The notes below the pieces were generated by a model that had not been told where the DNA came from, did no database searches, and saw nothing but the letters and a program-made list of their open reading frames with translations. The position numbers and the translations under genes were made by a program. Source: Petrosia ficiformis (lineage: Eukaryota; Porifera; Demospongiae; Haplosclerida; Petrosiidae). Taken from it: a stretch of 64,000 bases of DNA. The stretch is taken from positions 1,767,001 to 1,831,000 of the forward strand of contig OX345652.1 of NCBI GenBank assembly GCA_947044365.1, given 5' to 3'. Positions 46,612 through 59,096 of the stretch are shown piece after piece. Each line of letters opens with the position of its first letter. The first letter of the stretch is position 1.

Positions 46612-49600
46612 TCAGTCAGCAAGTATCAGTAAAGCTTGTCTCATTTCATCATACTCCTCTTTGTCTTCTTCTAATTCTCTCTCTCTAGAGTGATGAGTTT
46701 CTTTATTCTCACAAAACCGTGTATTGCACTTCTTGATTTTTAACTTACCCAAACATTTTGATGATATATTAATCACCAGTATGACAAATACCACTGTTGT
46801 CAATGAAGAGGTAATATATGACAGAGTATGTGTAGCCTGATTTCTTTCTGGTACACGTAACAAAGCAAACATTATCTGTACTGTAATTACAAAGAGACAG
46901 AATGAATCTAACTTGTTTAAACCATTCTGCCTGAAGGGTTTGACATAAGTTTGTAAAACTAGCAAAAGGATTATTGATATTCCTTGAAGAATCAGCATTA
47001 AAGAAACATCAACTCCTCTCAGCACTGTGAACACAATATATATGTACACAACTACTAATATTCTCACACCAAACCAATATCCAAGTACATGTTTATAAGG
47101 TCCATGAAATGATTCTATGAAGGATCGAAAGTGATGTAAGTGTCTGCACCTCAAGCAATAGTTCCCAAAAGTGACCATTATTATATACGGAAGTACAAAT
47201 AAGACTGGTGTCACTATAGCAATGGAGAACAGTATAATATGCTCCTTATCTTGTAAGTAGACAACACTACCATCTCCATACCATACTGTGATAATGTCAT
47301 TATTTCCTGTTTTAATATGCGCATATACCAGTATGTCAATACTGGTGATTAGCAGTTTTGAAAATGAAAGATGGATGAGTGTGGCCAGTACTTGTACTGA
47401 TGATGCTGCTGTCTGATTAGAGACACGAGTGGAATACCGGCTTAAAACAATAAACATAATTACAATGGTCCACATGTATACTGGGAATATAAATTGTAGT
47501 CCTGTCTTTATTGCTGTTGTCATTCCATCATAAAAGCACAATGGAAATCCAAGGTTGAGATTCATGAGTGATACAAAGATTCTCATTCCTGATATAAACA
47601 CATTATCATCATCAAGATAGTCAATAGTAGAAACAGCAATAATATTATTTGTAAGTATAATACTAGCAAGTGGTCCTTCTGATAATGTGAGTCTAAAGAA
47701 GAGTAAAACAGTCACAAGTATCACTCCAATGATAGCATACCCTACTAAGGTGAGAAGCCATAGGTTAGAACAGTGTCTGCACTCAGTAGTCCCAAATATA
47801 ATGCTAAGTTTATTTATACATTGTCCACATAGAACTCCAGTTTTACCATCAATACATATAGAATGCTCTATATCTGATACATTAATTGTTATTGTAGTTG
47901 ATTTACAGTTACCAGATGGACATATGTTAGTAAATCCAAGTGTGGAATTATTTGACAAACCCATTCTACCAAGCCATGATCCAATTGGTCGAGTAATAAG
48001 CAATGTACTTATGTTACACTCAGCATTTGTAATTACTTTAGTAATGAAATCATCACACTCACAAATTCCATTGTTAGATAATTGGAATCCAATTGGACAA
48101 GGATATACGTAAATATGAGATGACAAGCTTGGTTGATTTCCTGGTATAGCTAATTGCAAATATCCATTTTTAGGTTGGTTTGTTTTACTGTGTATATTGT
48201 ATGTAATATTACTACATGTAAGTCCAGAAAGGGATAGCAAGCCTTGACCCTCCTTCAAAGTTAACAAATCTTGTGATAAACGATGACCATAGTAGTGGTT
48301 GGCAGTAATTGAAGCACTAACAGGTGAGTATACTATTAAACCCATAGCATCTACTGCTACTATGCTGAGCGGGATAGATTTACCAGGATATGTGTGAATG
48401 ATTTGAATTGGTGTTCCTGAACTTGTACAATGTAGTTGAATTTTATCATCGCTTACATTTGATTTACTGCAGTAGCATATTTCAACAGGTACTGAAGATA
48501 TGTGTTGTAAACCATTATCTGTTGGTATAGGTTCAAATGTGGCATTTAACAATACTCTGATATCAATATCAGTAGAGTAATACTGGGTACAGTTGTATAT
48601 TAATGTAGCATAGATACTATTTCCAGCTAACCCAGCTTTGTTGTTAATAAAGGTCATCATAATATCTGAATCATCAAGGTTTGATGTGTTTACACCTAAC
48701 TGTATAACACACATATTGTCTCCAGGTAGTGGATCATTTACAGCATATATTGCTCCACCATAAAGTAATGCTGTGTTGTTGAGAAATGTTGCATGTAGTG
48801 GTGGAATTAAGAATAGATATGATGAATGATAAAGAGATATTGCTGCTCCATTACTACCACTGTTATTTCTGAAAGTCATGTTTCCTTGTATAAACAGGTT
48901 AGTGTTGTAAACTGCCAGGACTGGACTTTCATTTTCATGAAAGAAACTTTCTCCACATATGGTAACACTTTTCCAATTGACAAATGTCATTGCTGCAACT
49001 TGAGAGTATAAACTAGCAGTATTTGATGAGTGTTGATGAAAATGACAACTTTCCAAAACAATGGAATGTTCAACTTTAGGGGATCTCACAACTGCATACA
49101 TTCCTGGCTGAAATGAACTTCGGAAGTGTATAATAAACATCAACTTCGTCAAGAAGAATTGCTTGAAATCATTTGTACAGCTTTCATGAATGTCTACATA
49201 AAAGACACCACCATACTGGAGTTTTGTTGTTAGTAATCTTGGATCACTTAAATCATCAATGTACACAGTATCAAAATAAATTGGATGAAAGCTAGGTGAG
49301 TCTGTTGTACCACTGCTACAGTTACCACATATAAAACTATGAATAGTAATATCAGACCCACCAACTTGATTTGTATCAAGAAATAAGCCTCCACCGTGGA
49401 AATAAGTGTTTGTTATAAAAACTTGTGATTGTTTCATATTATTAAGAAAGAGAATTAACATTCCTCCAGCTACTGATCCATAGTTGTAACTACCTATTCT
49501 ACTTTGTGTTATAGTAAAGTTAGCAATATAATCTGTCTGTGTGAAAATAACAGTCAATCCAGCAGCTCCTACAACTGGTAATTGACAAGCTTCATATTTA

Positions 49601-50785
49601 TTAAAACTTGATATTGCAGGAATATTATCAATTTTATTAGCATTTGATTGAAATATTGTTTCCTTTAATATAACCTGAACATTACTTTCATTTGTACTTT
49701 TTCCTTTACTTTTGAATATTGCTGCAATACCACTGCCTGAAGATCCAGTTGTATCATCACTGCAGAGAAGTCCACCTAGTCCTTCTGACACTCTTGTGTT
49801 TAATACTTCAAATGTTCCAAAAGGGTTTAGAATTAATATAGCATACCCAAAATAATTGTTATTAATGTTGAACTGTCTTATTGTCACATTGTTGCAGAGA
49901 TTAAACATTAGTACTGCTCTTTGTTTATATAGAAGACGAGGATGAGTATTATTGAAACTTCTAACAGCTGTGCTTGGAATAATACCTCCACAACCATGGA
50001 AATGAACATTTGCCAATAATAAATTGGTGATGTTTATAAAACCAAACCCAGAACCAGGACTACCAACAGGAACACAACGTATAGTGGAGTTTCCATGCAC
50101 ACCCTGAACAGTGAGGTTGTTGATGTTCTGTACAATGCAATATCCATCAATTTGATATAATTCATAAGATGACACATTGAGCTTTAGTACCAAATTGTTT
50201 TGTAGTTGTGTTGAAGTATTCCTGCACAGCATTTCATTCAATTGATTAGTATTAGATATGACGAAATCTGTTCCTTGTGTTCCAGTAAGTGTGAATAGAA
50301 CCAATAACACAAGCCAGACACTGGATAAGTATATAATTGAGTATAAAACTACTTATTCTAACTGTGCAATTACTTGAATAAATAATATGGTAAGGAAAAC
50401 AATGAATCTCTAATAAACTTTTGAGTAATTTATTTTTATGCATTGTCTGTTTATGATACCAAATAAATTGTACTCAATAATCAAAGATAATTATATAATT
50501 ATGTACCTATATAAAGTTATTGTATTTATGCATGTTGTATGTATAAAGTAATTGTATTCAGTATCACAAACAGACAATGCTTAATTAAATTATTCAAACC
50601 ATGAAAGCTTTGTCTAGGAACTTGCATGAATGTGAGAGTATCAAACTTAATTTTATTCAAGCACAGTTCAGCCAAGAATGTTTTTCAGTTGGCTATGCTG
50701 TCACAGTAATATTAAAATCAGTTGACGACACAAGACTTTAATAATAGAATAGGCAAAGCATTTATGATACAACATACCTGTTCAT
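46612..50785 (-). CDS. Beta-helix ectodomain multi-pass membrane protein, copy 3, intact
   Basis: Two exons. Exon 1 holds ATG AAC AG (50785-50778) and a GTATGTTG donor. Exon 2 runs from 50320 (acceptor TTATCCAG) to the stop at 46612. Joined, the N-terminus is MNSVWLVLLVLFTLTGTQG, a clean signal peptide; without exon 1 the long frame has no ATG start. Length about 1238 aa. Residues about 25-740 are Asn/Gly-rich and many-glycosylation-site, with repeated short strands (VQGVHGNSTIRCV, NVHFHGCGGI, NVTIRQFNI), as in right-handed beta-helices. A Cys-rich stalk follows (CPIGFQLSNNGICEC about 745, GVLCGQC about 830, ECRHC). Then 9-10 hydrophobic segments between about 854 and 1190 and a charged cytoplasmic tail. 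A cell-surface receptor or channel-like protein is likely; ligand and mechanism unknown. It is the only unbroken copy of three. Confidence 0.85.
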
Positions 50786-50870
50786 CTTTGTTGTTTTCAC
50801 TTTTGTTCTTAATTTCAGCTGAAGTTGATCACTTGCAAGACAGTTACGTATGTAAATGCCTGACTTGAAG
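50778..50870 (-). promoter_or_regulatory. Core promoter and exon 1 of the intact receptor gene
   Basis: ATG at 50785-50783 is preceded by an A-rich leader (AACAACAAAG) and, about 70 nt up, a weak TATA-like GCATTTACATA. Context AAAG-ATG has A at -3. Confidence 0.55.
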
Positions 50871-53119
50871 CATGCAACATTATATACATAGAGATGGTAC
50901 ATTTGTGAGTTTAAGTCAGTTGACAAACTAAAATGTATAATTATGGAAGTGGTACACCCACCATAAGTTATTGTTCAGATCATATTAACCATAATAAATT
51001 TATATCTAAACACATGCATAGTGTTCTGAACATCATGAATCAACAGAATTTTGTTTTTGCTTCAATATAACCATTTATATACTGTTATCTATACAATTAC
51101 AGTTGTTTTTCATTATAATTATTGTATGGTTATTTGAAACATTATTATGAGGGTGATTACACATCAATCTTGACTCAACAAAATGTGTCCTGTGGTATAA
51201 CACATCTTCCTATACCTATGTGATATGTTCAGAGTGAAAATCAACAATGTGGTCTCACCTTTGAGTAGTAGGACCTATTTCCTACCAGTAACAACACATA
51301 ATGAGTTTAACAAACTGGAAATTATACAAATGCTGTATATAGCTACTATAAATATAGTTCCTATTGATTACTGTTGATCATACTATGATGTCTAAAAGTA
51401 ATCTGATAATTTGGTGAATGATTAGGTCTGTTGATGTAGGTCAAATATTTCATATGGTATTAAGGTACACAATGAAACGTTTAATCTCCTTCATTATACT
51501 TTATATAACATACACTTCCCAAATGTTGTACTTTAGATTTAGGTTGTGGCTTGAGTCCCAGCAATGGGACCAGTACATTGTTCATTAGATTCCTGGCAAC
51601 AGGACTTCAAAGCATAATTTGAAATGAAAAACCTCAGGAAGTGAACCCAAAATGACACTAGATGATCTTGAAAATATAAGTAGTTTCGCATGGAGAATGG
51701 ATGGTGTGCATGGAGAAGAGGATGATTACTAAATCAAATTTGTTCAGATTGGAACCCTAACTACGTGAGACCCTATAGTTTGGAAGATGTTGTTACTCTA
51801 GGAAAACATGCACATTATAGGAGGGGCTAGGAGGGCTATAGTCCCCAAATATTTTCTACTACTCCGCTCACATATTTTTGGGGTAACACCAAGATAGGGC
51901 ATAGCTACAGATCAATAGTTTGTTTACCTGACTGTGAACCAGATTATTCTTGGATTAAAGCAGGTATTTTACGAGGGATATAATTTATATAACCTAGCAA
52001 TTCTCGCTGCCGCTAAAGGCGAAAATGCGTCACACACCCATGAATAATTACGGCTCACTGACGCAGCTATAGGGAACTGACTTAGTTTGTACAAACAATA
52101 TAATGTTTAGCAATGCGATAAATGCAAAACATGAAAGGAAACAAGCAACTGATATAACCAAACTACTAAATAAATGGAATGGCCAACTACTTTTTCACAA
52201 TGATATATGAATCATCAGAGTGATGCCACAGTTGACCATATTATCATGTCTCAACAAACTCTCATTATTATGCTCATGATGCATGTTTGTGTACACATCT
52301 TGTATTATAACAGTGTTAGTAGCAGAAAGAGGCACAAAAAAATACATAATGTGGTCATATAACTGTTGGCCTTGCAGACACTGAAGTTTGAAAGTGTTAC
52401 CCAACTGAACATGAGCATTATTCATTACTTACAATAATGTTTGCCAAAAGTTGAAAAAGTAAATCAATAGTTAACAATAATTTTTGTCACTTCATAATTC
52501 AGTGTATTACCACCTCATTACAAAGTAGTAACATCACATGATGAAGTAATATCATCTCATGATGAAGTAATATCGCGAACGCTGTACATTGATAATTATG
52601 ACATTTATCTGCTATAGACTTCAACCTTTTTTCAATTCTCTTTTTCTTTCAGGATGGTTAACTGTGGTGTATAAATATACATGCCTGAAACAACAATGTA
52701 TGTGAGTTCAAATATCAATTGACAAACTGAAAAGTATATGAATGTTGTACACAACATATGTTAACATTTCTGTTCATACACTAGCATACGGTCTAAATTT
52801 AAGTGGTTGATTTTATAGCTATAGAACAACATGCATAGTGTTTTTAAAATAATTATTGTTTCACTATGACATGTTATTGTCTATCATTAAAATATGAATG
52901 CTTGTGTAATATAGTTATATGAAACATCATTACACATAATGAGTTTCAAGATATGAAAGCTGTATATACTCAACATGATGATATTGTTAGACTATAACCA
53001 CTGTTGATCATGCTAAGGTCTGTTTACTTTCACAATGACTTCATTCATATGATTAGGATGTGATGACTATATATATTATGTAATAATATATAATTATATA
53101 GTCACATGTTGTCATTCTT
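50871..53119. other. Upstream region of receptor copy 3 with a 1-kb insertion
   Basis: Shares the block order of copies 1 and 2: palindromic array about 52485-52585, second TATA module about 52620-52720. About 51400-52465 has no counterpart in the other two copies and is an insertion without a recognised ORF; part of it (GTTCAGATT...CCTAAC...CCTATAGTT, near 51740) resembles 62860-62900. Confidence 0.55.
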
Positions 53120-53851
53120 ACTAATGCTATATTTCCTATATACATACTTACTAGCTATGATGTTACTGGCATCAATCTATAGTTACCACCGTGGCTCAAA
53201 GGTGTGATCGACCCAACTGCTGAGCAGTTATCATGCGTATCTTACTGAGCCTGGTTTTCACTTTGAACATATCAGTATATACTATGTTTGCTTGCAGAAT
53301 GATGAAGATTGGACTGTCAAATCAAATGAATTTAAAATTAAATTTAGATTCTGTACATATATAGCAACAACCAAAATTAACAAGTATAGCAATAAATAAT
53401 TATTATTCCAACCAATTACAAATATATCAGTCAGCTAATTTTCTGAATCCGTACAGACAACCATTGCTGACTGAAGACTAGTACAACCAAAAGGATATTC
53501 AGCTACCAGTTATTAACTTATTATATAATAATTATTAATGTTAACACTTGTGAATAACTGTTATAATAAGATTATATAATTAGTTTTCTTGTCTGTTCTT
53601 CATAATAATTTTCTTGAATACCTGTGAATATTATAACATAAGGTAATGTCATTCAAATATTAGGTGTGGAAGTAGTAATATAAAAAGCTATATATGAACT
53701 CAAGTGTGGTTTATGTGTTAATATTGTAGGTATAATCTCATTTAATTTTGCCTTCCCATTTTCTTAAATTTATATTTGGCATATTATAGCTTACAAAATC
53801 ATTTTTTGTTACTTTGCAATACCATTGACATTGTTCTCTAGTGTCATCTAT

Positions 53852-54415
53852 CAGGGGCGGATCCAGAATTTAGAAAGGGCGGGTGCTGAATCTCTGCACC
53901 GAGGAGTTTTAATGAGTGGTGTGGTCACATTTAATTAATTTTTCGATGAATTAATCATTGACTTTATTAGACAGTGCTTGATCAGTCATTGATACCTCGG
54001 ACCCGAAACAAGAGCAATCTGTATTTGATCACACTGCTGGACTGCCTTTTATATTCTCTTGTGTTTATTTCTGGTTGGATCAGAAGTATAGCTTTTACCT
54101 TTCTTTTACACATATGATAACGCGTCAATGGAAATCAACCCATTAATTTATAATTTATAATTAGCGTTCTAGAAGTATTGCATATGGCTGCTAACAGAAC
54201 AAGACATTAGCCGGAGAAACTTTGCAATAGTTGTAAGGAAACTAAAATGTTAGTGGTAAAGCTTCCAGACGACCTATGTAAAGTGAGGTTAAAGTAATGT
54301 CACTTTTATTTAAACAGAACAAGATGTAAACTGTACATACACGTGTGTAGAATCATTGGAGATCTGGAGAGGGGGTGCTTCAGTACTCTTACCACTCCCC
54401 TTGGATCCGCCACTG
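53852..54415. mobile_element. hAT-like MITE, copy 2, uninterrupted
   Basis: CAGGGGCGGATCCAG at 53852 and CTTGGATCCGCCACTG ending at 54415 are terminal inverted repeats. The same insertion site is occupied in arm 1 (17193-19585), so it predates the duplication. Confidence 0.7.
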
Positions 54416-54502
54416 ACTATGAAATCTTTTGCTATTATAATTGTTATTGTTTCTACTGCTAATAGTAATTTTACATTAGTATCTGGTCACAATAATGTCT
54501 CT

Positions 54503-54850
54503 TCTACGTAATTACGGAAGTTACGTTGTTCCGGGGGGCTCGGTCAATTAATAGGCATGGTGCATAATAGAACGCGCGCTCGAGCTCTACAGAGCAGCAG
54601 TAAGAAAGCTGCTTGTAGCTTTACTAGCTTATGTATAAACTGGAACTAATAGCTAGCTAGCTATTCTACCTGAAATATATTTCTAAAGTTCTACAAGGTC
54701 TTTTAAAAAGTAAGGAGAGTAGATAATCAAATAATAACTATAGTAGGCTGTTGTGTTTCAGGCATGATAAAGTCAGCCATGATTATATACTGAATGCTGG
54801 ACACCACAAAGCAATCATAGGGATACTTTTCTCTCTATATACACTTGTTA
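54503..54850 (+). mobile_element. Dispersed repeat A, copy 3
   Basis: CTACGTAATTACGGAAGTTA, GGGGGCTCGGTCAATTAAT, GAACGCGCGCTCGAGC, AAAAGTAAGGAGAGTAG and TGTTGTGTTTCAGGCATG align with 5550-5932. The left end is shorter. Arm 1 lacks it at the matching site (about 16940-17105). Confidence 0.7.
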
Positions 54851-56435
54851 ATTATAATTATATACCTGTAAATTCCTGAATATAGTCAACAGTTAAAGGT
54901 ATACTGTTATTAGTGTGATGATCCTGTGAACAATACATGAGGTAATCAATAAGATAGCATCTATCATAACACACGAGTCATTAAACTACATTGTATGATC
55001 GCTTCATGCATTTATTATTATTATATTTTCACATGTTAAACTATTTAGGTGTGTATGTACATGTACTAATTGTTACAAAGAGATTAGTTATATTAACAAG
55101 TATTATCACAATTTATTTATTTAGTATTTTACTAAGTTATAATATTATGATCTTGTATGGTTATTTGACATTATTACAGATCATGCAGGTAGCTCAAATT
55201 CAAGTATTGATATAAGATAAAATTGAAATACAGTTTGAGTTAAACTGTTTATTTCAAAAGATGCGATGAGTAGAAGATTGCCTCACATTGTGTATGAAAG
55301 GTCAGCTGTACAGTAGTATTATATCAGGTAAAGTATAGTTAGTAACTATGTTATAATGTTTATATATATACTGAGAGAACAAACTGAAGTGAGAAGACCT
55401 ATATGCCCATATCCCATAAAGTTTAATTGACGTCGGTACTAATTAAAAATGTATTATCAATACACTATATATAATCAGACCATAATAGTGCTATTTTAGT
55501 AGTATGTACTGAAGTGATAATTGAATGATGAATGTTGACCTTTACTTAGTTTTGGTTCTTTGACCTTATAAATATAACTGGCTTCATTTGTTATTGAATT
55601 AGTCCTCTCTCTAAACAGTCATTATTCAACCATTTTGAACATGAAGCTAACAAATTTGTTATAAAGAACATACACTATTAGTAGTGCTATTACAAAGAGT
55701 AGAATAGTGAGTATTTAAGGATAGGTTATTGCCTTGAAAGTGAATAATAAAAACATCAGTTTCCAAGGCTCAGGCGTAAATGATGTAATCTATCTAAGGC
55801 TGTGTATAACAGACAGTTTACATAATTAAAAATAAGTAATTAATTACATTACTGGAAGGCATTTCATACGATATGGCTGATTAATACTAATTATTTCAGT
55901 AATAATTATCAATATTGAGTTATAATTATACAATATTGTTCAAAGGACCATTCTGATACTTGCTTTACTTGTGGGTATATTTAAACTATGCTTTGCTAAT
56001 CTCACTTGATAGAAAATAAACGCTAATTCTACATGTAGGTAATAAGGCTAAAAAGGAAAGTGGTAGTCTAAGGCTACTAACTTCAGTTACTAGTACTCTC
56101 ACCACAATAACTACCAGCATTTTTCACTCTCTTCTTTCAGCCTTAGTAATGAGAGTTTAGCATTTATTTTAATTATCTTTTACATATTAAGTTATTAACT
56201 ACTGTTAGTGTAAAGAGGGAGTCCTGTAATTATTAAATCTTCTATAAACTGAACAGAAAGATATTATGTTGAAAGTCAAAAGAGTTAGTTTAGGAAGTTA
56301 CAGTATTCTTGTGGGATCAGTCAATTAATGAACAGCAAAGGCTATAGATAACCAGATCAAATATATATACAAAACATACTAACCTATAGAAGACTAGAAT
56401 GTTAAAATGTGATAACATAAAGTATAATAAATTCA
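54851..56435. other. No gene seen: downstream region of ANK copy 2
   Basis: Reverse-matches 13100-14745 beyond about 55260. A 74-aa hydrophobic ORF (54991-55215) is in AT-rich DNA with no support. Confidence 0.55.
56060..56128. repeat. Hairpin / tRNA-like element, partner of 13401-13482
   Basis: AGTGGTAGTCTAAGGCTACT and ACAATAACTACCAGCATTTT correspond in reverse to the stem of 13401-13482. Confidence 0.5.
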
Positions 56436-57094
56436 CTAACCTAATTCTCTCAATATATCTTGTGTAATTACAGTAAGTGTTTCATTATTCTGTCTTTTCA
56501 GTACATCACAAAATATTATTAATTTCTCACGATCACTATCACCTCCCAGTAACCTCCGTACATCGTTGACTAACCTACTTAGTTTGTCATAGCGAGAGTA
56601 ACTTGATGTAGTCAATACTCTATCTTTCATATGAAATGTTATTAGATCAGCAGAGTGAAGATCATTAGCTAATTTCTCTGGATCTAACACAATATCAGTT
56701 ATATCAGACAAGTGTCTTGTGAGTATGTTCTTAGGAGAATTAGGAACAGTTAACTCTGATGTGCGTGATGATACTGAAAGTAAAGTGAGTTAGTGAGTAC
56801 ACAGATTAGTATTGTTGATTGTATTAGTATACCTGTAGTGATCTGACAAGTCTCACTGTGTGAAGAGACAACAGCTAAAGGTATACTATTATTACTGTGT
56901 ACATCTGATGATCCTGTAGCGTATGAGGTAGTCATACAGTGTATAATTACATTATATAAACACATTATCTATCACAACATAAGAACTGATAATTAATCAA
57001 TTATCACTAGTGAGGTCAAGGTGACTATATACACAGTGTATAGTATACCTTTATGAGATATAAGTCTTCCCAATACAGTTGGTTCACTCAGTAT
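56436..57094 (-). CDS. CARD-like and linker exons of ANK-Roc-COR copy 2
   Basis: Exons 57094-57049 (46 nt), 56913-56833 (81 nt) and 56773-56441 (333 nt) repeat exactly the phases of copy 1 (0-1, 1-1, 1-1). They give a linker (GSSDVHSNNSIPL, SSRTSELTVPNSPKNIL) and one CARD-like domain (LDPEKLANDLHSADLITF to DILRELG), with TTAG|GTTAG at the end and a stop at 56436. The third exon starts within the longer linker version seen in copy 1 cassette 2 and then resumes like cassette 1, so linkers have been reshuffled. Open, but it belongs to a gene that is broken upstream. Confidence 0.65.
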
Positions 57095-57195
57095 CTATAA
57101 AAATGATTAATAATATGAACATCAAATAAATCACTAAATTAATTGTGCAAGAGACTTGATAAAACTACGATTTACATAAAATTACTGTAGCTCAC

Positions 57196-59096
57196 CTCTG
57201 GATAACGTCCTGCAAATACAGACACTCTCCTACCTCCTGAAGAATATATGTTATCACAAGGTTCAAATGGTAGTAGCTGTCGTAAACGTCGATGTTTATG
57301 TCCTTTACTATCAAGAACACATGGTTCCTGATGAATAATGCATGAGCTAATAAGCTTGATATTATAAAGTGTTCGTTCTGATGGTTTAATAATGGGATAC
57401 TCTAAGTCATCGGGATCAATAACAAACTCCTCTATCTCTAATCTACAACATATAAGTTTCTGAAGAGATACAACCTCTGAAATAACCTCCTTACGATGTT
57501 CTATCATGTTATGTTCCAAACCTTGTTCACAAGACATAAGGAGTACAACACACTGACTATTGTCTACTAACTCCACTACGGTCTCTACTCCCCTTGTGTC
57601 TAACCAATGGATTCCATTCTTCCATATATCACAAAGACAATGCAGATTTGGAATAGGTGATTCACTTTTTGGGAGAGCGTAATAGTAGGCTAGATGAAGA
57701 AGAAGAACATGGAGGAAACGAGGAACAAAGAACTGATGAGGATTAGAGCACTGAAGACACCAACCGAACTGAAATGCTTCACAGATCTCTTGAGGTCTCT
57801 CTGTGTCACGTATGAGAGCAAGAAAGAATAATAATCTCCTCTTCATCTCATCTGATGATTTTTCCTCTTTTATCATCAGATTAGTGAAAGCCAAGAATTC
57901 TGGACTGATCTCCTGACACAGCTCCATATACTGAAGAAATACAACTAACATATCTGAAGAATATTGTGGGAAGAGTTGAGAAAGACTGGATAAACTAATA
58001 ATCCCTGTATTACTAGCTATGTCACAATGTTCTTTAAAATTATCTGGAGCAAACAGAACTCCATTTACTTCAGTAAGAAGAACGCCTTTTCGAGCAACTA
58101 CCCATGAATTACCAGGTGTGTGGTTATTCTTTAGAAACACAATCAGACCAGTTGTATGAAGAGAGGACAGTAACTCTGATATTGCCTCAACTTCTAGCGG
58201 TACGTAATGTTCTGACTTCCTCAAGATAGCAATTAGCTGGTCTAGTGTGTAGACACTCTTGTTCTTCTCTTCAAGTAAAGCATACAACATGTGACAATAC
58301 AGACTCATTTCTCTTGTGTTAGTACTACGAATAGATTGACATGCACCGGATAAGGTTGTTGTAAATGATGAAAGCTTGCCACCAACAAGCTTACGACAAT
58401 CAAGATGTACTAAACCCCAGTTCACAATGCTCCTTTGAGAAAGTCGTGATGATGACATCTTTGCTAACTCTCTGTAGATGTTTGGCAGATTCCTCTGCTG
58501 GACTTCATCAATATGACTAGCTTCTATAATCACATGACACTGACCTAATCCCTTGAGACATTCATTCTCAACAATACTCAGCCATTGCTCAAGGTGTTTA
58601 CATACTTCGATATCGGATAAGCTAACTACAATAACGAAAACAGCTGCAGAACCATGTAGTAGATTCTCAAGGACTGCAATGTGACTGGAGTAGTATTCTG
58701 GATGACCCGCTGAATCATGTAGGATAACATTTCCTAATTCTCTGTGTTCTAGTTTACTTGGAATTATGCCAGCTGTACAAAGCTCTACTCCCTTTACATA
58801 CTGAAACCGACCAAGTACTGAAGCAAACACACCACTGGCTCTCTGAATGATGACCTGAGCTAATGTACTCTTACCTGCTCCAGGGTTTCCCAATAGAACT
58901 ACATTGACATAGGAGTTAACTGGATAAGAGATCTTGATTTGACCAAACTTAGCAAACAATTGTTTCACCTTTTCCCTTTTCAATTCAGCTACCATCTGTA
59001 ATGGAGTTTTTCCTACTTTGTTTTTAGTTAGTAGATCAATTTTGCCAGTAGAGAGAGTGTATTCAATAACAGCAATACTAGGGCCAACATAACAAG
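57196..59096 (-). pseudogene. Roc-COR part of ANK-Roc-COR copy 2, open but cut off from its ankyrin part
   Basis: From the first in-frame ATG at 58995 about 600 residues are open: P-loop GNPGAGKSTLAQ, DSAGHPEY, EASHIDEV, then the COR-like region (LYCHMLYALLEEKNKS, GVLLTEVNGVLFAPDNF) to the conserved donor CCAGAG|GTGAG at 57196. The frame extends upstream as ankyrin sequence (ACYVGPSIAVIEY) to the 13-nt deletion at about 59120. A shortened protein from 58995 is possible and would be a ROC-COR-CARD protein without ankyrins; equally this is a pseudogene fragment. Confidence 0.7.

Noticed and set aside
54991..55215. 74-aa hydrophobic + strand ORF resembling a membrane peptide
   Set aside because: Arises in AT-rich DNA, no counterpart in the inverted arm, no splice or start context.
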